Below, piece by piece: positions 14,627 through 22,505 of a stretch of DNA of 36,031 nucleotides. The position numbers were made by a program, and so were the translations under genes. A model generated the notes under the pieces. That model saw only the letters and a list, made by a program, of their open reading frames with translations. It had not been told where the DNA came from and ran no database searches. Position 1 is the stretch's first letter; every line of letters begins with the position of its first letter. The stretch is from a virus, in the IMG/VR virus record IMGVR_UViG_3300037119_001860, positions 1 to 36,031 of that record, one strand, 5' to 3'.

Positions 14627-15400
14627 ATGGCACGCAAGGTCGCACGAGACACGCACAGCGCCACCGCCAGCAAGGAGCGGGACCGGCGCGAGAAGGTCAC
14701 CGTTCGCCAGGCGGTGTTCGCGTACGACGACGAGATGGGCGTCCACCGGCGCGCGCGCCGCGGGGCGGTCATCTATGTGACCGATGCCGACTACGAGCGC
14801 GGCATGCAGGGCGGCGCCTTCAAGGAGGGCTTCACCGGGAACCAGATCGGCATCATGACCCCTCAGATGTACGCGAAGGGTCAGCCGGCCACCCAGGAGC
14901 AGGCCGCGATCGCTGCGTCCCCGCTCCCGGTTCAGATCGATGTCCTCAAGCAGCAGGTCGCTCAGCTGGAGGCACAGCACCGCGCCGAGGAGGCCGAGCG
15001 CCTGGATCCCCAGACGACCGGCCCTGTCGGCACGACCGAGGGTGGTCTGGCCGAGGGCGTGTCCATGCCCACCCGGGCGGACGGCACGGTCATCGGCGGC
15101 AAGAGCGACGTCGAGCTGGAGTCCGAGATCGAGGGCATGAACGACGAGGAGCTGGAGAAGTTCGTGACCTCCAGCTCTGTCCAGGCGATCACGGACGAGT
15201 TGGTCACCATGGAGGACGCGGATCGCGTGCTCGCCATGGAGGAGCGCACGACCAACAACGATCCGCGCAAGACCCTCGTGACCGCCATCGAGGCGCACAA
15301 GACGGCCCTGCTGGCTCGGGCCGAGAACGACGATCCCAACAGGGAGCCCGACGACCTGGGCGGCCCCACCGATCCCGACCCCAACGAGGGGCAGGGCTAG
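14627..15400 (+). CDS. Head-associated protein with coiled coil (257 aa)
   Basis: The ATG lies 4 bases after the capsid stop. The N-terminus is basic (MARKVARDTHSATASKERDRREKVT). Residues 30-85 look like a beta-rich domain (RRGAVIYVTDADYERGMQGG). About residues 105-125 form a short coiled coil (LPVQIDVLKQQVAQLEAQHRAEEAERL). The rest is acidic and mostly disordered, ending in proline- and aspartate-rich sequence. It lies between the major capsid and the connector protein, so a head-tail joining or capsid-associated role is plausible. No specific family is named. Confidence 0.55.
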   Translation: MARKVARDTHSATASKERDRREKVTVRQAVFAYDDEMGVHRRARRGAVIYVTDADYERGMQGGAFKEGFTGNQIGIMTPQMYAKGQPATQEQAAIAASPLPVQIDVLKQQVAQLEAQHRAEEAERLDPQTTGPVGTTEGGLAEGVSMPTRADGTVIGGKSDVELESEIEGMNDEELEKFVTSSSVQAITDELVTMEDADRVLAMEERTTNNDPRKTLVTAIEAHKTALLARAENDDPNREPDDLGGPTDPDPNEGQG

Positions 15401-15403
15401 AAC

Positions 15404-15934
15404 ATGGCTGAGGCCTGGTACCCGTCGCTCGACACGATCGCCGCGATCATCCGCGCGCGCCTGAAGAACCAGTTGGCGGGCGAGGACGCTACGTGGAGCG
15501 ACAGTACCAGGCCGACAGCCGCGCAAGTTCGGGAGTTGATCCCGCTAGCAGCGATTGACATACTCCCGTGCCTGGGCGACCCCACCACCCTGCCGATCAA
15601 GTACCACGAGGCAGTCGGTGGTGTGGTCGCCCTGCGCACGGCAATGATGATCGAGCTTGGATTCTTCCCCGAGCAGATGCAGGCCGATCGATCGGCCTAC
15701 AACGAGTATGTCACGTTCTACAGCATGGCGAAGGCAGCGATCTGCTCCATCCTTGCTGAAGACCCTGACGTCACAACGATTTCGTTCGATATCCCAACTG
15801 GCAACTTCCCGTGCTACGGATGGGTGTGGCTGGACGTTGGAGAGGTCGCTGGCGTTGTCGCGAACGACGGGTCGCTCTTTACCTATGACGACATCATCGC
15901 CGCGCTGACCGCGCTCCAAGAGGCTGGCAGCTAG
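15404..15934 (+). CDS. Head-tail connector (adaptor)-like protein (176 aa)
   Basis: The ATG lies 4 bases after the previous stop. The protein is mainly helical in the first two thirds (LDTIAAIIRARLKNQLAG, RELIPLAAIDILPCLG, VGGVVALRTAMMIELGFF, YNEYVTFYSMAKAAI), as in gp6/gp15-type connector adaptors that bind the portal ring. The remainder has short strands. Location right after the capsid genes supports a connector role. It ends in TAG that is inside the left arm of a 12-bp inverted repeat (15926-15981). Confidence 0.6.
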   Translation: MAEAWYPSLDTIAAIIRARLKNQLAGEDATWSDSTRPTAAQVRELIPLAAIDILPCLGDPTTLPIKYHEAVGGVVALRTAMMIELGFFPEQMQADRSAYNEYVTFYSMAKAAICSILAEDPDVTTISFDIPTGNFPCYGWVWLDVGEVAGVVANDGSLFTYDDIIAALTALQEAGS

Positions 15935-15981
15935 CCGTGCATCGTCGCGCCATGACGACGTGTGAGTCGCGGCTAGCTGCC
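15926..15981 (+). terminator. Strong hairpin overlapping a stop codon in the virion operon
   Basis: GGCAGCTAGCCG (15926-15937) pairs perfectly with CGGCTAGCTGCC (15970-15981). Inside, CGTCG (15943-15947) pairs with CGACG (15956-15960). The left arm contains the TAG stop at 15932-15934 of the connector gene. This is one of the few true gaps in an otherwise tightly packed operon. With no T-tract it may be a partial terminator, an mRNA-processing or stability element, or a way to reduce read-through into the tail genes. The next ATG (15993) is 11 bases after the hairpin. Confidence 0.55.
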
Positions 15982-15992
15982 GCTGGTACCTG

Positions 15993-16460
15993 ATGGCAAC
16001 TATCGACATCGATGTCTTTGGTCACCGGAAGGCCATGCGCCGCATCATTACTGTTGGCGAACATGCGGCCAATCTTGCTCCGGCCTACATGTGGATCAGC
16101 CGAGACTTCGAGCGCATCGAGACATCCCAGTTCGAGACCAAGGGCGCGTACGGTGGCCATCCTTGGGCGCCAATCTCGGACTCTTGGGCCAAGCAGAAGG
16201 CAGCCGCAGGCGGTGATCCGCGCGTGCTACACTTCACCCTGGCACTACGCAACTCGCTGACGCGGCGGAACGCCCGTGGCGCGGTCAGGACGGTACGGCC
16301 AGACTCGCTGACGATGGGCACCCGAATCCCCTACTCTCACTTCCATGTTACTGGCACGCGCTATATGGACGCGCGGCAGCCCATCGTCATACCTGGCCAT
16401 GATCGACGGCGCTGGAACAAGGCGCTGACCTACTACATCATGCACGGTAGGATGCCCTGA
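15993..16460 (+). CDS. Tail completion protein, Mu gpG-like (virion morphogenesis)
   Basis: This 155-residue protein has the layout of the phage virion morphogenesis family (P2 gpS, Mu gpG): GHPWAPISDSWAKQKA, then HFTLALRNSLTR, GTRIPYSHFHVTGTRYMDARQPIVIP near the C-terminus. The family helps finish or join tails to heads. The ATG at 15993 follows a hairpin-containing gap and has GCCGCTGG in front rather than a strong binding site, so translation may be weak. It overlaps the next gene by one base. Confidence 0.75.
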   Translation: MATIDIDVFGHRKAMRRIITVGEHAANLAPAYMWISRDFERIETSQFETKGAYGGHPWAPISDSWAKQKAAAGGDPRVLHFTLALRNSLTRRNARGAVRTVRPDSLTMGTRIPYSHFHVTGTRYMDARQPIVIPGHDRRRWNKALTYYIMHGRMP

Positions 16461-17017
16461 TGGCGCCATTCTCCGGTAAGCTACTGGAGCAGGCGCTCAT
16501 CGAACTCCTGCGCGACAAGATGCCTTTGTATCTGGAAGAGTACCTGCCAGGTGTGCAGCATCCGCGATCGTACATGCGCCGCAATCGCGTTGACCGCTGG
16601 GCCGAAGACCAACTGCCGTCGATCGTAGTCGCCTCTGTTGGGCTGACCGGGGATCGTCCGCAGAAGACAAGAGGAGGTGACGACGGCCGGGAGATGTTCA
16701 TCACGCACTGGGGCTTTGGTATCGGCGCGATCGTGATGTCGTCAGATCAGGAGTCTACCCGCGACATCGCGGAGGACTACGCTGCCATCGCGCGCACGCT
16801 GATCCTGCACAACAAGAGCCTTACCGGCATCGCAGAGGATACCACCTGGGTGGACGAGTCGTTTGACGAGATGTTCATCCAGGAGATGGAGCGAACTCTG
16901 CTCGCCTCAGTCGTGTTGTTCAGCACCCAAATCAATGTTCCGACCGAACCGAAGCCACGCGAGATCATTCGCACGGCTGACTCCGTCACTGTGGACGTTC
17001 GTCCCAAGGAGGACTAG
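16460..17017 (+). CDS. Putative tail terminator / neck protein (185 aa)
   Basis: The ATG overlaps the previous TGA. The protein begins with a helix (FSGKLLEQALIELLRDKMPLYLEEYLPG), followed by a mixed fold with strands (SIVVASVGLTG, HWGFGIGAIVMS, TLLASVVLFSTQI). Its position directly before the sheath gene suits a tail terminator or neck protein, which caps the tail tube and connects it to the head. That role is inferred from order. No definite motif is seen. It overlaps the following GTG by one base. Confidence 0.5.
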   Translation: MAPFSGKLLEQALIELLRDKMPLYLEEYLPGVQHPRSYMRRNRVDRWAEDQLPSIVVASVGLTGDRPQKTRGGDDGREMFITHWGFGIGAIVMSSDQESTRDIAEDYAAIARTLILHNKSLTGIAEDTTWVDESFDEMFIQEMERTLLASVVLFSTQINVPTEPKPREIIRTADSVTVDVRPKED

Positions 17018-17262
17018 TGACCGACAAGGACAAGCCGTCCAACAGGGACGGTGACCTGGTCGATGTCTGGTACAACGCTTCGGCGTTGCCGATCGATCTG
17101 TTCGACGGGCGTATGGTCGCGCCCGGCACGGTGCTGAGGGAGTCGATCCCGATGAACCAGCACAACAAGTTCCATGCGGACACGGGCTCGCTCAAGCAGC
17201 TGACCCGTGCCGAGCTAGCGGCGCTCGACGCCAAGGAGAAGGAGGAGGTGACCAATGGCTAG
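17017..17262 (+). CDS. Small hypothetical tail-region protein (81 aa)
   Basis: A GTG start overlaps the previous TAG, and its last codons overlap the sheath ATG (17255) by 8 bases, so it is translated in a chain with both neighbours. The product has a short beta-like segment (DVWYNASALPIDLFDGRMVAPGTVL) and a charged helix (RAELAALDAKEKEEVTNG). Small proteins at this place next to the sheath are common in contractile phages, but their role is not known. No family is recognised. Confidence 0.55.
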   Translation: MTDKDKPSNRDGDLVDVWYNASALPIDLFDGRMVAPGTVLRESIPMNQHNKFHADTGSLKQLTRAELAALDAKEKEEVTNG

Positions 17263-18685
17263 GCCCGGTGTCGAAGTCACGGTGCGTGACGCAGCGCCTC
17301 CGCGTTCGGCGCCAGTCGGCATCGATGCCTGGTTCGTCACGGGCATCTCGGAGAAGGGCGACGCTACCGCTCCCGTGCTGGTGCGCGGGTTCAGCGAGTT
17401 CCAGGACATGTTCGGCTCTCGACTGGCCAACTCGCTCCTGTACGACTCGCTGGACACATTCTTCCGCGAGGGCGGTACGCGCGCGTACGTCAGCCGCGTG
17501 GTCGGGCCGTCGCCCGTCAAGGCCGGTGTCACGCTGGTTGATGGATCGGCCGGCAACGTGCTGCGTGTCGATGCCAAGGACTACGGCTCCTATGGCAACT
17601 CGCTCAACGTGACGGTCGTGGCGGCGGGATCGGACTACACGATCACCATCACGCACGATACGCTCGGCACGCTGGAGACCAGCCCGCTGCTCGCTGACAA
17701 GCAGGCGGCGATCGACTGGTCGGCATCGTCCAGCTACGTGCGCATCTCGTCTGCTGGCGTGTCCGTGCTCGATCCTGCTGCTGTCGCCGCTGCGTCCTTC
17801 ACGGGTGGCACTGACGACTCGGGAAACGCGGTCGAGGCCAACTGGACGGCGGCGCTCGCTCGCTTCACGTCCGATCTCGGCCCTGGCCAGGTCTCTGCGC
17901 CTGGCCGGACGACTTCTGCTGCACAGCTGGCGCTCCTCGCGCACGCTGCGTCGCAGAATCGCGTGGCGCTGATCGATCCGGTCAGCGGCGGCGACAAGGC
18001 GACACTGATCGCTGCTGCTGCCGCGCTCCGGTCGGACTCCAACGCTCGCTACGGCGCGATGTTCGGGCCGTGGGCGCAGGTGCCAGGGATCGTGGCCGGA
18101 ACGCTGCGGAGCGTGCCCTACAGCGCCGTGCAGGCGGGGCTCATGGCGCGGCAGGTGCGCGCGAATGAGCCGGCCGCGGGCTTCAACGGACGCGCGCAGT
18201 ACGCGGTCGGCCTGGTCACGTCCTTCGTGGACACCGATCGGGAAGACCTGAACGAAGCTGGCGTCAACATCGCTCGCGTGCTCAATGGCGGAGTGACGAC
18301 GTACGGCTACCGCACGTTGGTCTCTCCGACCGGCCTGCCGGGCTGGCTCTCGCTCGGCGCGACTCGGCTGGTCATGGAGGCCAAGGGCAAGTTCGAGGCC
18401 ATCGGCGAGCAGTTCGCGTTCGCCCAGATCGACGGCGAGGGCCGAGTGTTCGCCAAGCTCGGCGGCCAGCTGACCGGTGTCTGCATCAACTACTACGAGG
18501 AGCAGCAGCTGTACGGTGCCACTCCTCAGGATGCGTTCGCGGTCGATACCGGCGAGGCCGTCAACACTCCGACGACGATCGCTGCCGGTGACATCCGTGC
18601 CGTGGTGTACCTGAAGGTCTCGCCCTTCGCGGAGCTGGTTCGCATCGACATCGTCAAGAAGCAGATCACGGAGGCTCTGGTCTGA
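17255..18685 (+). CDS. Tail sheath protein (476 aa)
   Basis: Tail sheath subunits polymerise around the tube and contract to drive it through the cell envelope. The N-terminus MARPGVEVTVRD and the following APVGIDAWFVTGISEKGD and REGGTRAYVSRVVG are hallmark sheath motifs. The C-terminal third contains YGYRTLVSP, WLSLGATRLVMEAKGKF and INYYEEQQLYGATPQDAF, typical of the conserved sheath end. GAGAAGGAGGAGG precedes the start. It overlaps the tube gene by one base, an order (sheath then tube) shared by contractile-tail systems, and defines the phage as a myovirus. Confidence 0.95.
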   Translation: MARPGVEVTVRDAAPPRSAPVGIDAWFVTGISEKGDATAPVLVRGFSEFQDMFGSRLANSLLYDSLDTFFREGGTRAYVSRVVGPSPVKAGVTLVDGSAGNVLRVDAKDYGSYGNSLNVTVVAAGSDYTITITHDTLGTLETSPLLADKQAAIDWSASSSYVRISSAGVSVLDPAAVAAASFTGGTDDSGNAVEANWTAALARFTSDLGPGQVSAPGRTTSAAQLALLAHAASQNRVALIDPVSGGDKATLIAAAAALRSDSNARYGAMFGPWAQVPGIVAGTLRSVPYSAVQAGLMARQVRANEPAAGFNGRAQYAVGLVTSFVDTDREDLNEAGVNIARVLNGGVTTYGYRTLVSPTGLPGWLSLGATRLVMEAKGKFEAIGEQFAFAQIDGEGRVFAKLGGQLTGVCINYYEEQQLYGATPQDAFAVDTGEAVNTPTTIAAGDIRAVVYLKVSPFAELVRIDIVKKQITEALV

Positions 18686-19110
18686 TGTCCACGCAGAACC
18701 AGTACGACGTAACGGTGTCGGTGGACGACCCGAATGGCACTCTCGGCCAGCTGGGTACGTTCGACACCATGACCGGCGGCGAGGTCGATTCCGAAGACCT
18801 CAAGTACCGCCCAGGCGGGATGGCCGCAACGGTCTCGCTCGGCGGCACCAAGACCGTCGGCAATGTCGTGGTCGGCCGGCTCTACCGTCTGAACCGCGAC
18901 CACCCGATCATCCACCGCATGACGCAGCTGGTCGGTCGGGCGAACGTGACCGTGTCCAAGCAGCCACTCGACGCCGACGGCAACGCGTACGGCCAGCCTC
19001 TGGTCTACACGGGCAAGCTGAAGACCGTCACGCCGCCCGAAGTGGACTCCAACGCCGACGACGCAGCCGTCTGGACGATGGAGATCAGCAGCGCCGGCAC
19101 GGTCGGCTAG
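18685..19110 (+). CDS. Tail tube protein (141 aa)
   Basis: The ATG overlaps the sheath stop. The 141-residue beta-rich protein (QYDVTVSVDD, LGTFDTMTGGEVDSEDLKYRPGGM, TVGNVVVGRLYRL, HRMTQLVGRANVTVSKQPLD, MEISSAGTVG) matches T4 gp19 or P2-like tube proteins in length and strand pattern. The conserved GGEVxSxxxKYRPGGM stretch is typical of tube proteins from contractile systems. Its place after the sheath and before the tail chaperones confirms the role. Confidence 0.9.
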   Translation: MSTQNQYDVTVSVDDPNGTLGQLGTFDTMTGGEVDSEDLKYRPGGMAATVSLGGTKTVGNVVVGRLYRLNRDHPIIHRMTQLVGRANVTVSKQPLDADGNAYGQPLVYTGKLKTVTPPEVDSNADDAAVWTMEISSAGTVG

Positions 19111-19136
19111 TCAACCACAACAAGGAGACGGATATC

Positions 19137-19655
19137 ATGGCATCCGAAACCGATCAGGGCCAGCACGATCCGCTGGCCGAGGACGTCCCTACGTTCGCAC
19201 CCGTCGCGCCCGCCAATGCCCTAGAGGCGCTGCGGGCGCGGCGGGCTGAGATCGGCGCCGACCTAGAGAGAGACTTCCCCGTCCCCGGATATGGCGGCAT
19301 GCTGATCGCGCGCTACCGTCGTCTGGAGTGGGCCGAGGCACGCAAGGCGATCATGTCCAAGGTGAAGCCGAATCAGCCCGTCACGGGCGAGGCTGAGCTG
19401 GAGGGCCAGATCGCGTTTCTCGCCAAGGCGTGCATCGGCGTGTACCTGGGTGGCGGCGACCTCGTACAGCTGTCTCCCAATTACGGCCCAGAAGTTCTGG
19501 AGGCGCTGGACATTCAGCTGCCGCGCAAGCTCGCGGCTGACGTGATCACGGCGGTCTTCAACAACACCATGGCGATCCCTGCGCACCAGGCCGTCGTCAT
19601 GAGATGGATGCAGGGCTCCGAAGGCGAGCTGGCTGAGGAGTTCTCGGGGGAATAG
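19137..19655 (+). CDS. Tail assembly chaperone, upstream part (172 aa)
   Basis: An AAGGAGA site precedes the ATG at 19137. The protein has an acidic N-terminus, a helical middle (ALEALRARRAEIGADLERDFPVPGYGGMLIARYRRLEWAEARKAIMSKV) and another helical region near the C-terminus. Genes at this position, just before the tape measure, encode chaperones that wrap it during tail assembly, and commonly use a programmed -1 frameshift. Here the end reads TTC TCG GGG GAA TAG, with the slippery run G GGG GAA (19646-19652) just before the stop. Confidence 0.8.
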   Translation: MASETDQGQHDPLAEDVPTFAPVAPANALEALRARRAEIGADLERDFPVPGYGGMLIARYRRLEWAEARKAIMSKVKPNQPVTGEAELEGQIAFLAKACIGVYLGGGDLVQLSPNYGPEVLEALDIQLPRKLAADVITAVFNNTMAIPAHQAVVMRWMQGSEGELAEEFSGE

Positions 19656-19867
19656 CAAGCTCCAACCTCGTGAGGTGGATGGCGGCGGCAGTCTCGGTCG
19701 GCTGCGAAGCGGCTGCCGTCGCCCTCCTCCATAGTGAGGATGATGTGGAGCGATCAGTCTGGGTCGAGGTCATCAAGGCCGCGGCCCGGGAGCGGGATCA
19801 CGAGATGAGGCAGCAGGCGATCTTGAATGCCAACTTCGTACTCAAGGGCCTATTCGGCAAGAAGTGA
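19649..19867 (+). CDS. Tail assembly chaperone, frameshift extension
   Basis: In the -1 frame the sequence is open from 19637 to the TGA at 19865-19867, crossing the upstream stop. After slipping at 19646-19652, translation would continue GIASSNLVRWMAAAVSVGCEAAAVALLHSEDD..., ending LKGLFGKK, adding about 72 residues to the 172-residue chaperone. A separate GTG start at 19670 is also possible and has no clear ribosome binding site, which favours frameshifting. Frameshifted chaperone pairs are conserved among tailed phages. Confidence 0.75.
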   Translation, partial: GIASSNLVRWMAAAVSVGCEAAAVALLHSEDDVERSVWVEVIKAAARERDHEMRQQAILNANFVLKGLFGKK

Positions 19868-19878
19868 GGAGGCGAGTC

Positions 19879-21819
19879 GTGTCCACGAATGAAGACATCA
19901 GCATCAGGATTCGACTCCTCCGCGTCCAGCAATTCGTTCGCGACGCTCGCCTAGAGGCCCAGGCCGTTGACAACATCGGCAAGAAGGCCAAGGGCGCCGA
20001 CCGGAGCTTCAGGGGGCTCGCTGGCTCTACCAATAAGCTGACGCACGGCTTCGGCCTGCTGCACCGTATGTCCTACCTGCTGTCGGTCGGACTGACCGGC
20101 GTCGTGGGCATGGTTGGCTATTCTGCTCTGAACTTCGAGCAGCAGATGGCCAAGGTTGCGGCGATCAATGAGACGACCCTCACGGGCGTCAGCGGGCTCT
20201 CTGAAGCGGCGATCCAGTTCGGGCAGGACACCCGGTTCAGCGCCACTGATGCAGCGCAAGGCATGTACGAGCTTTCTGCTGCCGGCGTCAAGACTAACGA
20301 CATCACCAAGGTTCTCAGCGGCACGCTTGACCTGGCAGCAGCGACCGGGTATGACCTTGCCGCTTCTGCTGAAGTCCAGACCCAGGTGCTGAATTCGTTC
20401 GGCCTGGGCGCCGAGCAGTCCACCAAGGTTGCGGACATCCTGACCGCGGCGGTGAATACCTCTGCGCTCAAGATGGACGATCTTGGTACGTCCTTCAAGT
20501 ACGTGGGCGCCGTCTCTCAGCTGCTGAACTTTAGCCTGGAGGACGTGACGACCGCACTCGCCCTGATGGCTAAGGGCGGGCAAACGGGCTCGCAGGCCGG
20601 CACGGCGCTCAACACTGGTTTCCTGCGGCTGCTGAAGCCGTCGAATCAGGTTGTCGAGGCGCTTGATAGGCTAGGCATTAGCCTGGATGAAGTACAGGGC
20701 AAGCCCCTGCCCGATATCTTGGACAAGTTCCGCGACGCGCAGGAGCGCGTGACCGATACCGTCTATGCTGGCGCCACAGCCACGATCTTTGGCCTCAATG
20801 CCATCGACGGTCTCGGTGTTTTGCTGAACTCTACCCGCGGTGAATGGGACGACTTCAGCGCGGCGATGCACAACAGCGAAGGCGTCGCCAAGCGCAACGC
20901 CGAGACGATGAACAATACGACGCTTGGGGCGTTGGAGCGACTCAAGGGTGCATTCGAGGCGCTGTTCATCGATGACCTTATGGGGAACTCGCCGGAGATT
21001 CAGCGCCAGCTGAATGCGGTGAGCGAATTCCTGACGCGACTAGGCGACGAGGGATCGTCTGCGCTTGGTGACTTCGAGCCCTACTGGACGACCTTCAGCC
21101 AGGTTGCAGAAGATATTTGGGTCATCATGCGTGACGGCGTGTGGCCCGCCTTTATGAATGTCAAGGAGATCGTGGAGGATATGCTGGCGCCGTTCGGCGG
21201 CCTAACCGGCATCACGGGCGTGCTCGCGGATAATGCCGGCAGCTTGACTCCGATCATCACCGGACTTATCGCCCTGCTAGTCGTCTACCGCACAACGGCT
21301 ATGGCCGCTGCCGTTGCGAATGCCGTACTTGGCATGAGCTTCCTGACTGCCGGCACGGCGGCAGGTGCCGCAGGTGCCGGGGCCGGCGCCAGGGGATCGC
21401 TGATGCGTACGCTGCTGAATCCCAGGGGCTTGGTCGGCAAGATGAATCTCGCGCTCCTTGCCGGCATCGTTGGCAAAGAAGTTAGCGACCGGGCCGGCAC
21501 GAGCGATGAGATTCACGATGTCTATATGAGCACTCTTGGCGGCTTTGGAGAGTGGGCAGCACGAGGAATCGGCAGCATCACCAATGCTGGCTCTCATCCC
21601 GGCCAGGAGCTTCCTGGCGGTATCCGCGGTGGATTGCGCGGTCCGAGCGATGCCCAGCAGGTTCGTTCGGTGGTCGATCCGATCGAGCTTACTGCTGACG
21701 ACCTTGGGTTCTTGGAGCACAAGAGGTTGACGCCACTGGAGATCAAGGTGATCCTTGACGGTCGCGAGATCGCCGCTGCGGTCGCTACCCGACAGGTTGA
21801 TATGAGGGCTCGCTACTAA
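19879..21819 (+). CDS. Tail tape measure protein (646 aa)
   Basis: The protein sets tail length and may help DNA pass through the membrane. The N-terminus has a helical region then the TP901-type core: VGYSALNFEQQMAKVAAINETTLTGVSGLSEAAIQFGQDTRFSATDAAQGMYELSAAGVK and, further on, LEDVTTALALMAKGGQTGSQAGTALNTGF. A hydrophobic stretch (about 455-500) could insert in the host membrane. I chose the GTG at 19879 because AGGAGG lies 6 bases ahead; 19864 is open too. At about 650 residues it is short for the family, suggesting a rather short tail of perhaps 90-100 nm using about 0.15 nm per residue. Confidence 0.92.
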   Translation: MSTNEDISIRIRLLRVQQFVRDARLEAQAVDNIGKKAKGADRSFRGLAGSTNKLTHGFGLLHRMSYLLSVGLTGVVGMVGYSALNFEQQMAKVAAINETTLTGVSGLSEAAIQFGQDTRFSATDAAQGMYELSAAGVKTNDITKVLSGTLDLAAATGYDLAASAEVQTQVLNSFGLGAEQSTKVADILTAAVNTSALKMDDLGTSFKYVGAVSQLLNFSLEDVTTALALMAKGGQTGSQAGTALNTGFLRLLKPSNQVVEALDRLGISLDEVQGKPLPDILDKFRDAQERVTDTVYAGATATIFGLNAIDGLGVLLNSTRGEWDDFSAAMHNSEGVAKRNAETMNNTTLGALERLKGAFEALFIDDLMGNSPEIQRQLNAVSEFLTRLGDEGSSALGDFEPYWTTFSQVAEDIWVIMRDGVWPAFMNVKEIVEDMLAPFGGLTGITGVLADNAGSLTPIITGLIALLVVYRTTAMAAAVANAVLGMSFLTAGTAAGAAGAGAGARGSLMRTLLNPRGLVGKMNLALLAGIVGKEVSDRAGTSDEIHDVYMSTLGGFGEWAARGIGSITNAGSHPGQELPGGIRGGLRGPSDAQQVRSVVDPIELTADDLGFLEHKRLTPLEIKVILDGREIAAAVATRQVDMRARY

Positions 21820-22505
21820 TGACCGCTCCTCGCCCAGCATTCGTACGATTCGTCTCCGAGTCCATCGAGAAGGAGATGACGGGCCTGTGTGGCCCCAACC
21901 CGCCGAAGATCGTCAGCGGATACGGCGGCTGGGAAGTCATCAACCGACCTCGCAAGCGCGGTACGATCGAGTGGGGTGGCGTCGAGCCGCTGCGCATGCG
22001 CATCGACTTCTTGCTGGATGCCTGGGGCTATGATACCGCCTACGACAATGTCAACGATGCCGTTGAGATTCTCGATACGATGGCGTCGCCTGTCAAGGAA
22101 GGGGTGCCGCCGCCGATCGTGCGCGTGACCGGCAGCACTGTTCCGCGCGGCCGTGACGTACAGTGGGTCATCGAGGAGCTAGACTGGGGCGACACGATCT
22201 ACAACACCGAGGGCGATATCCTTCGCCAAGAGGCGCTGGTGACGCTGCTCCAGGCCGATGCTGCCGAACACCTGCGCAAGCTGAGCCCTTCCAAGAAGCG
22301 GCAGCAGAGGCCGAAGCCTCGTCGGAGCGGCCAGCCGGTTGGACACGTCCGCGGCGGAGTGTATCGCTGGAAGAAGGGCGATACGTTCGGTAAGTTGGCC
22401 GAGCGCTTCATGGGCGGCGCTAAGTACGCTGCTCAGTTGATGAGGTTCAACAACATTCGCGACCCGAAGACCGTCAGGGTTGGCGACATCATCAGGTTCC
22501 CCTAG
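21819..22505 (+). CDS. LysM-domain tail protein (228 aa)
   Basis: The ATG overlaps the tape measure stop. Residues 1-150 form a phage tail domain that often precedes LysM in contractile phages (KIVSGYGGWEVINRPRKRGTIEWGGVEPLRMRIDFLLDAWG...). Residues about 178-228 are a LysM domain: GGVYRWKKGDTFGKLAERFMGGAKYAAQLMRFNNI...VRVGDIIRFP. LysM binds peptidoglycan or related glycans; in contractile tails such proteins sit at the tube or baseplate. The position between tape measure and hub fits. It ends overlapping the GTG of the hub gene. Confidence 0.82.
   Translation: MTAPRPAFVRFVSESIEKEMTGLCGPNPPKIVSGYGGWEVINRPRKRGTIEWGGVEPLRMRIDFLLDAWGYDTAYDNVNDAVEILDTMASPVKEGVPPPIVRVTGSTVPRGRDVQWVIEELDWGDTIYNTEGDILRQEALVTLLQADAAEHLRKLSPSKKRQQRPKPRRSGQPVGHVRGGVYRWKKGDTFGKLAERFMGGAKYAAQLMRFNNIRDPKTVRVGDIIRFP

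Noticed and set aside
12358-14772. Very long open frame on the minus strand (804 codons)
   Set aside because: It covers the protease-scaffold, decoration and capsid genes. High GC keeps the opposite frame open. The product is rich in Arg, His, Leu and Asp with no domain and no ribosome binding site.
14600-15526. Minus-strand open frame (308 codons)
   Set aside because: Antisense to the coiled-coil head protein; product is repetitive and without recognisable domain.
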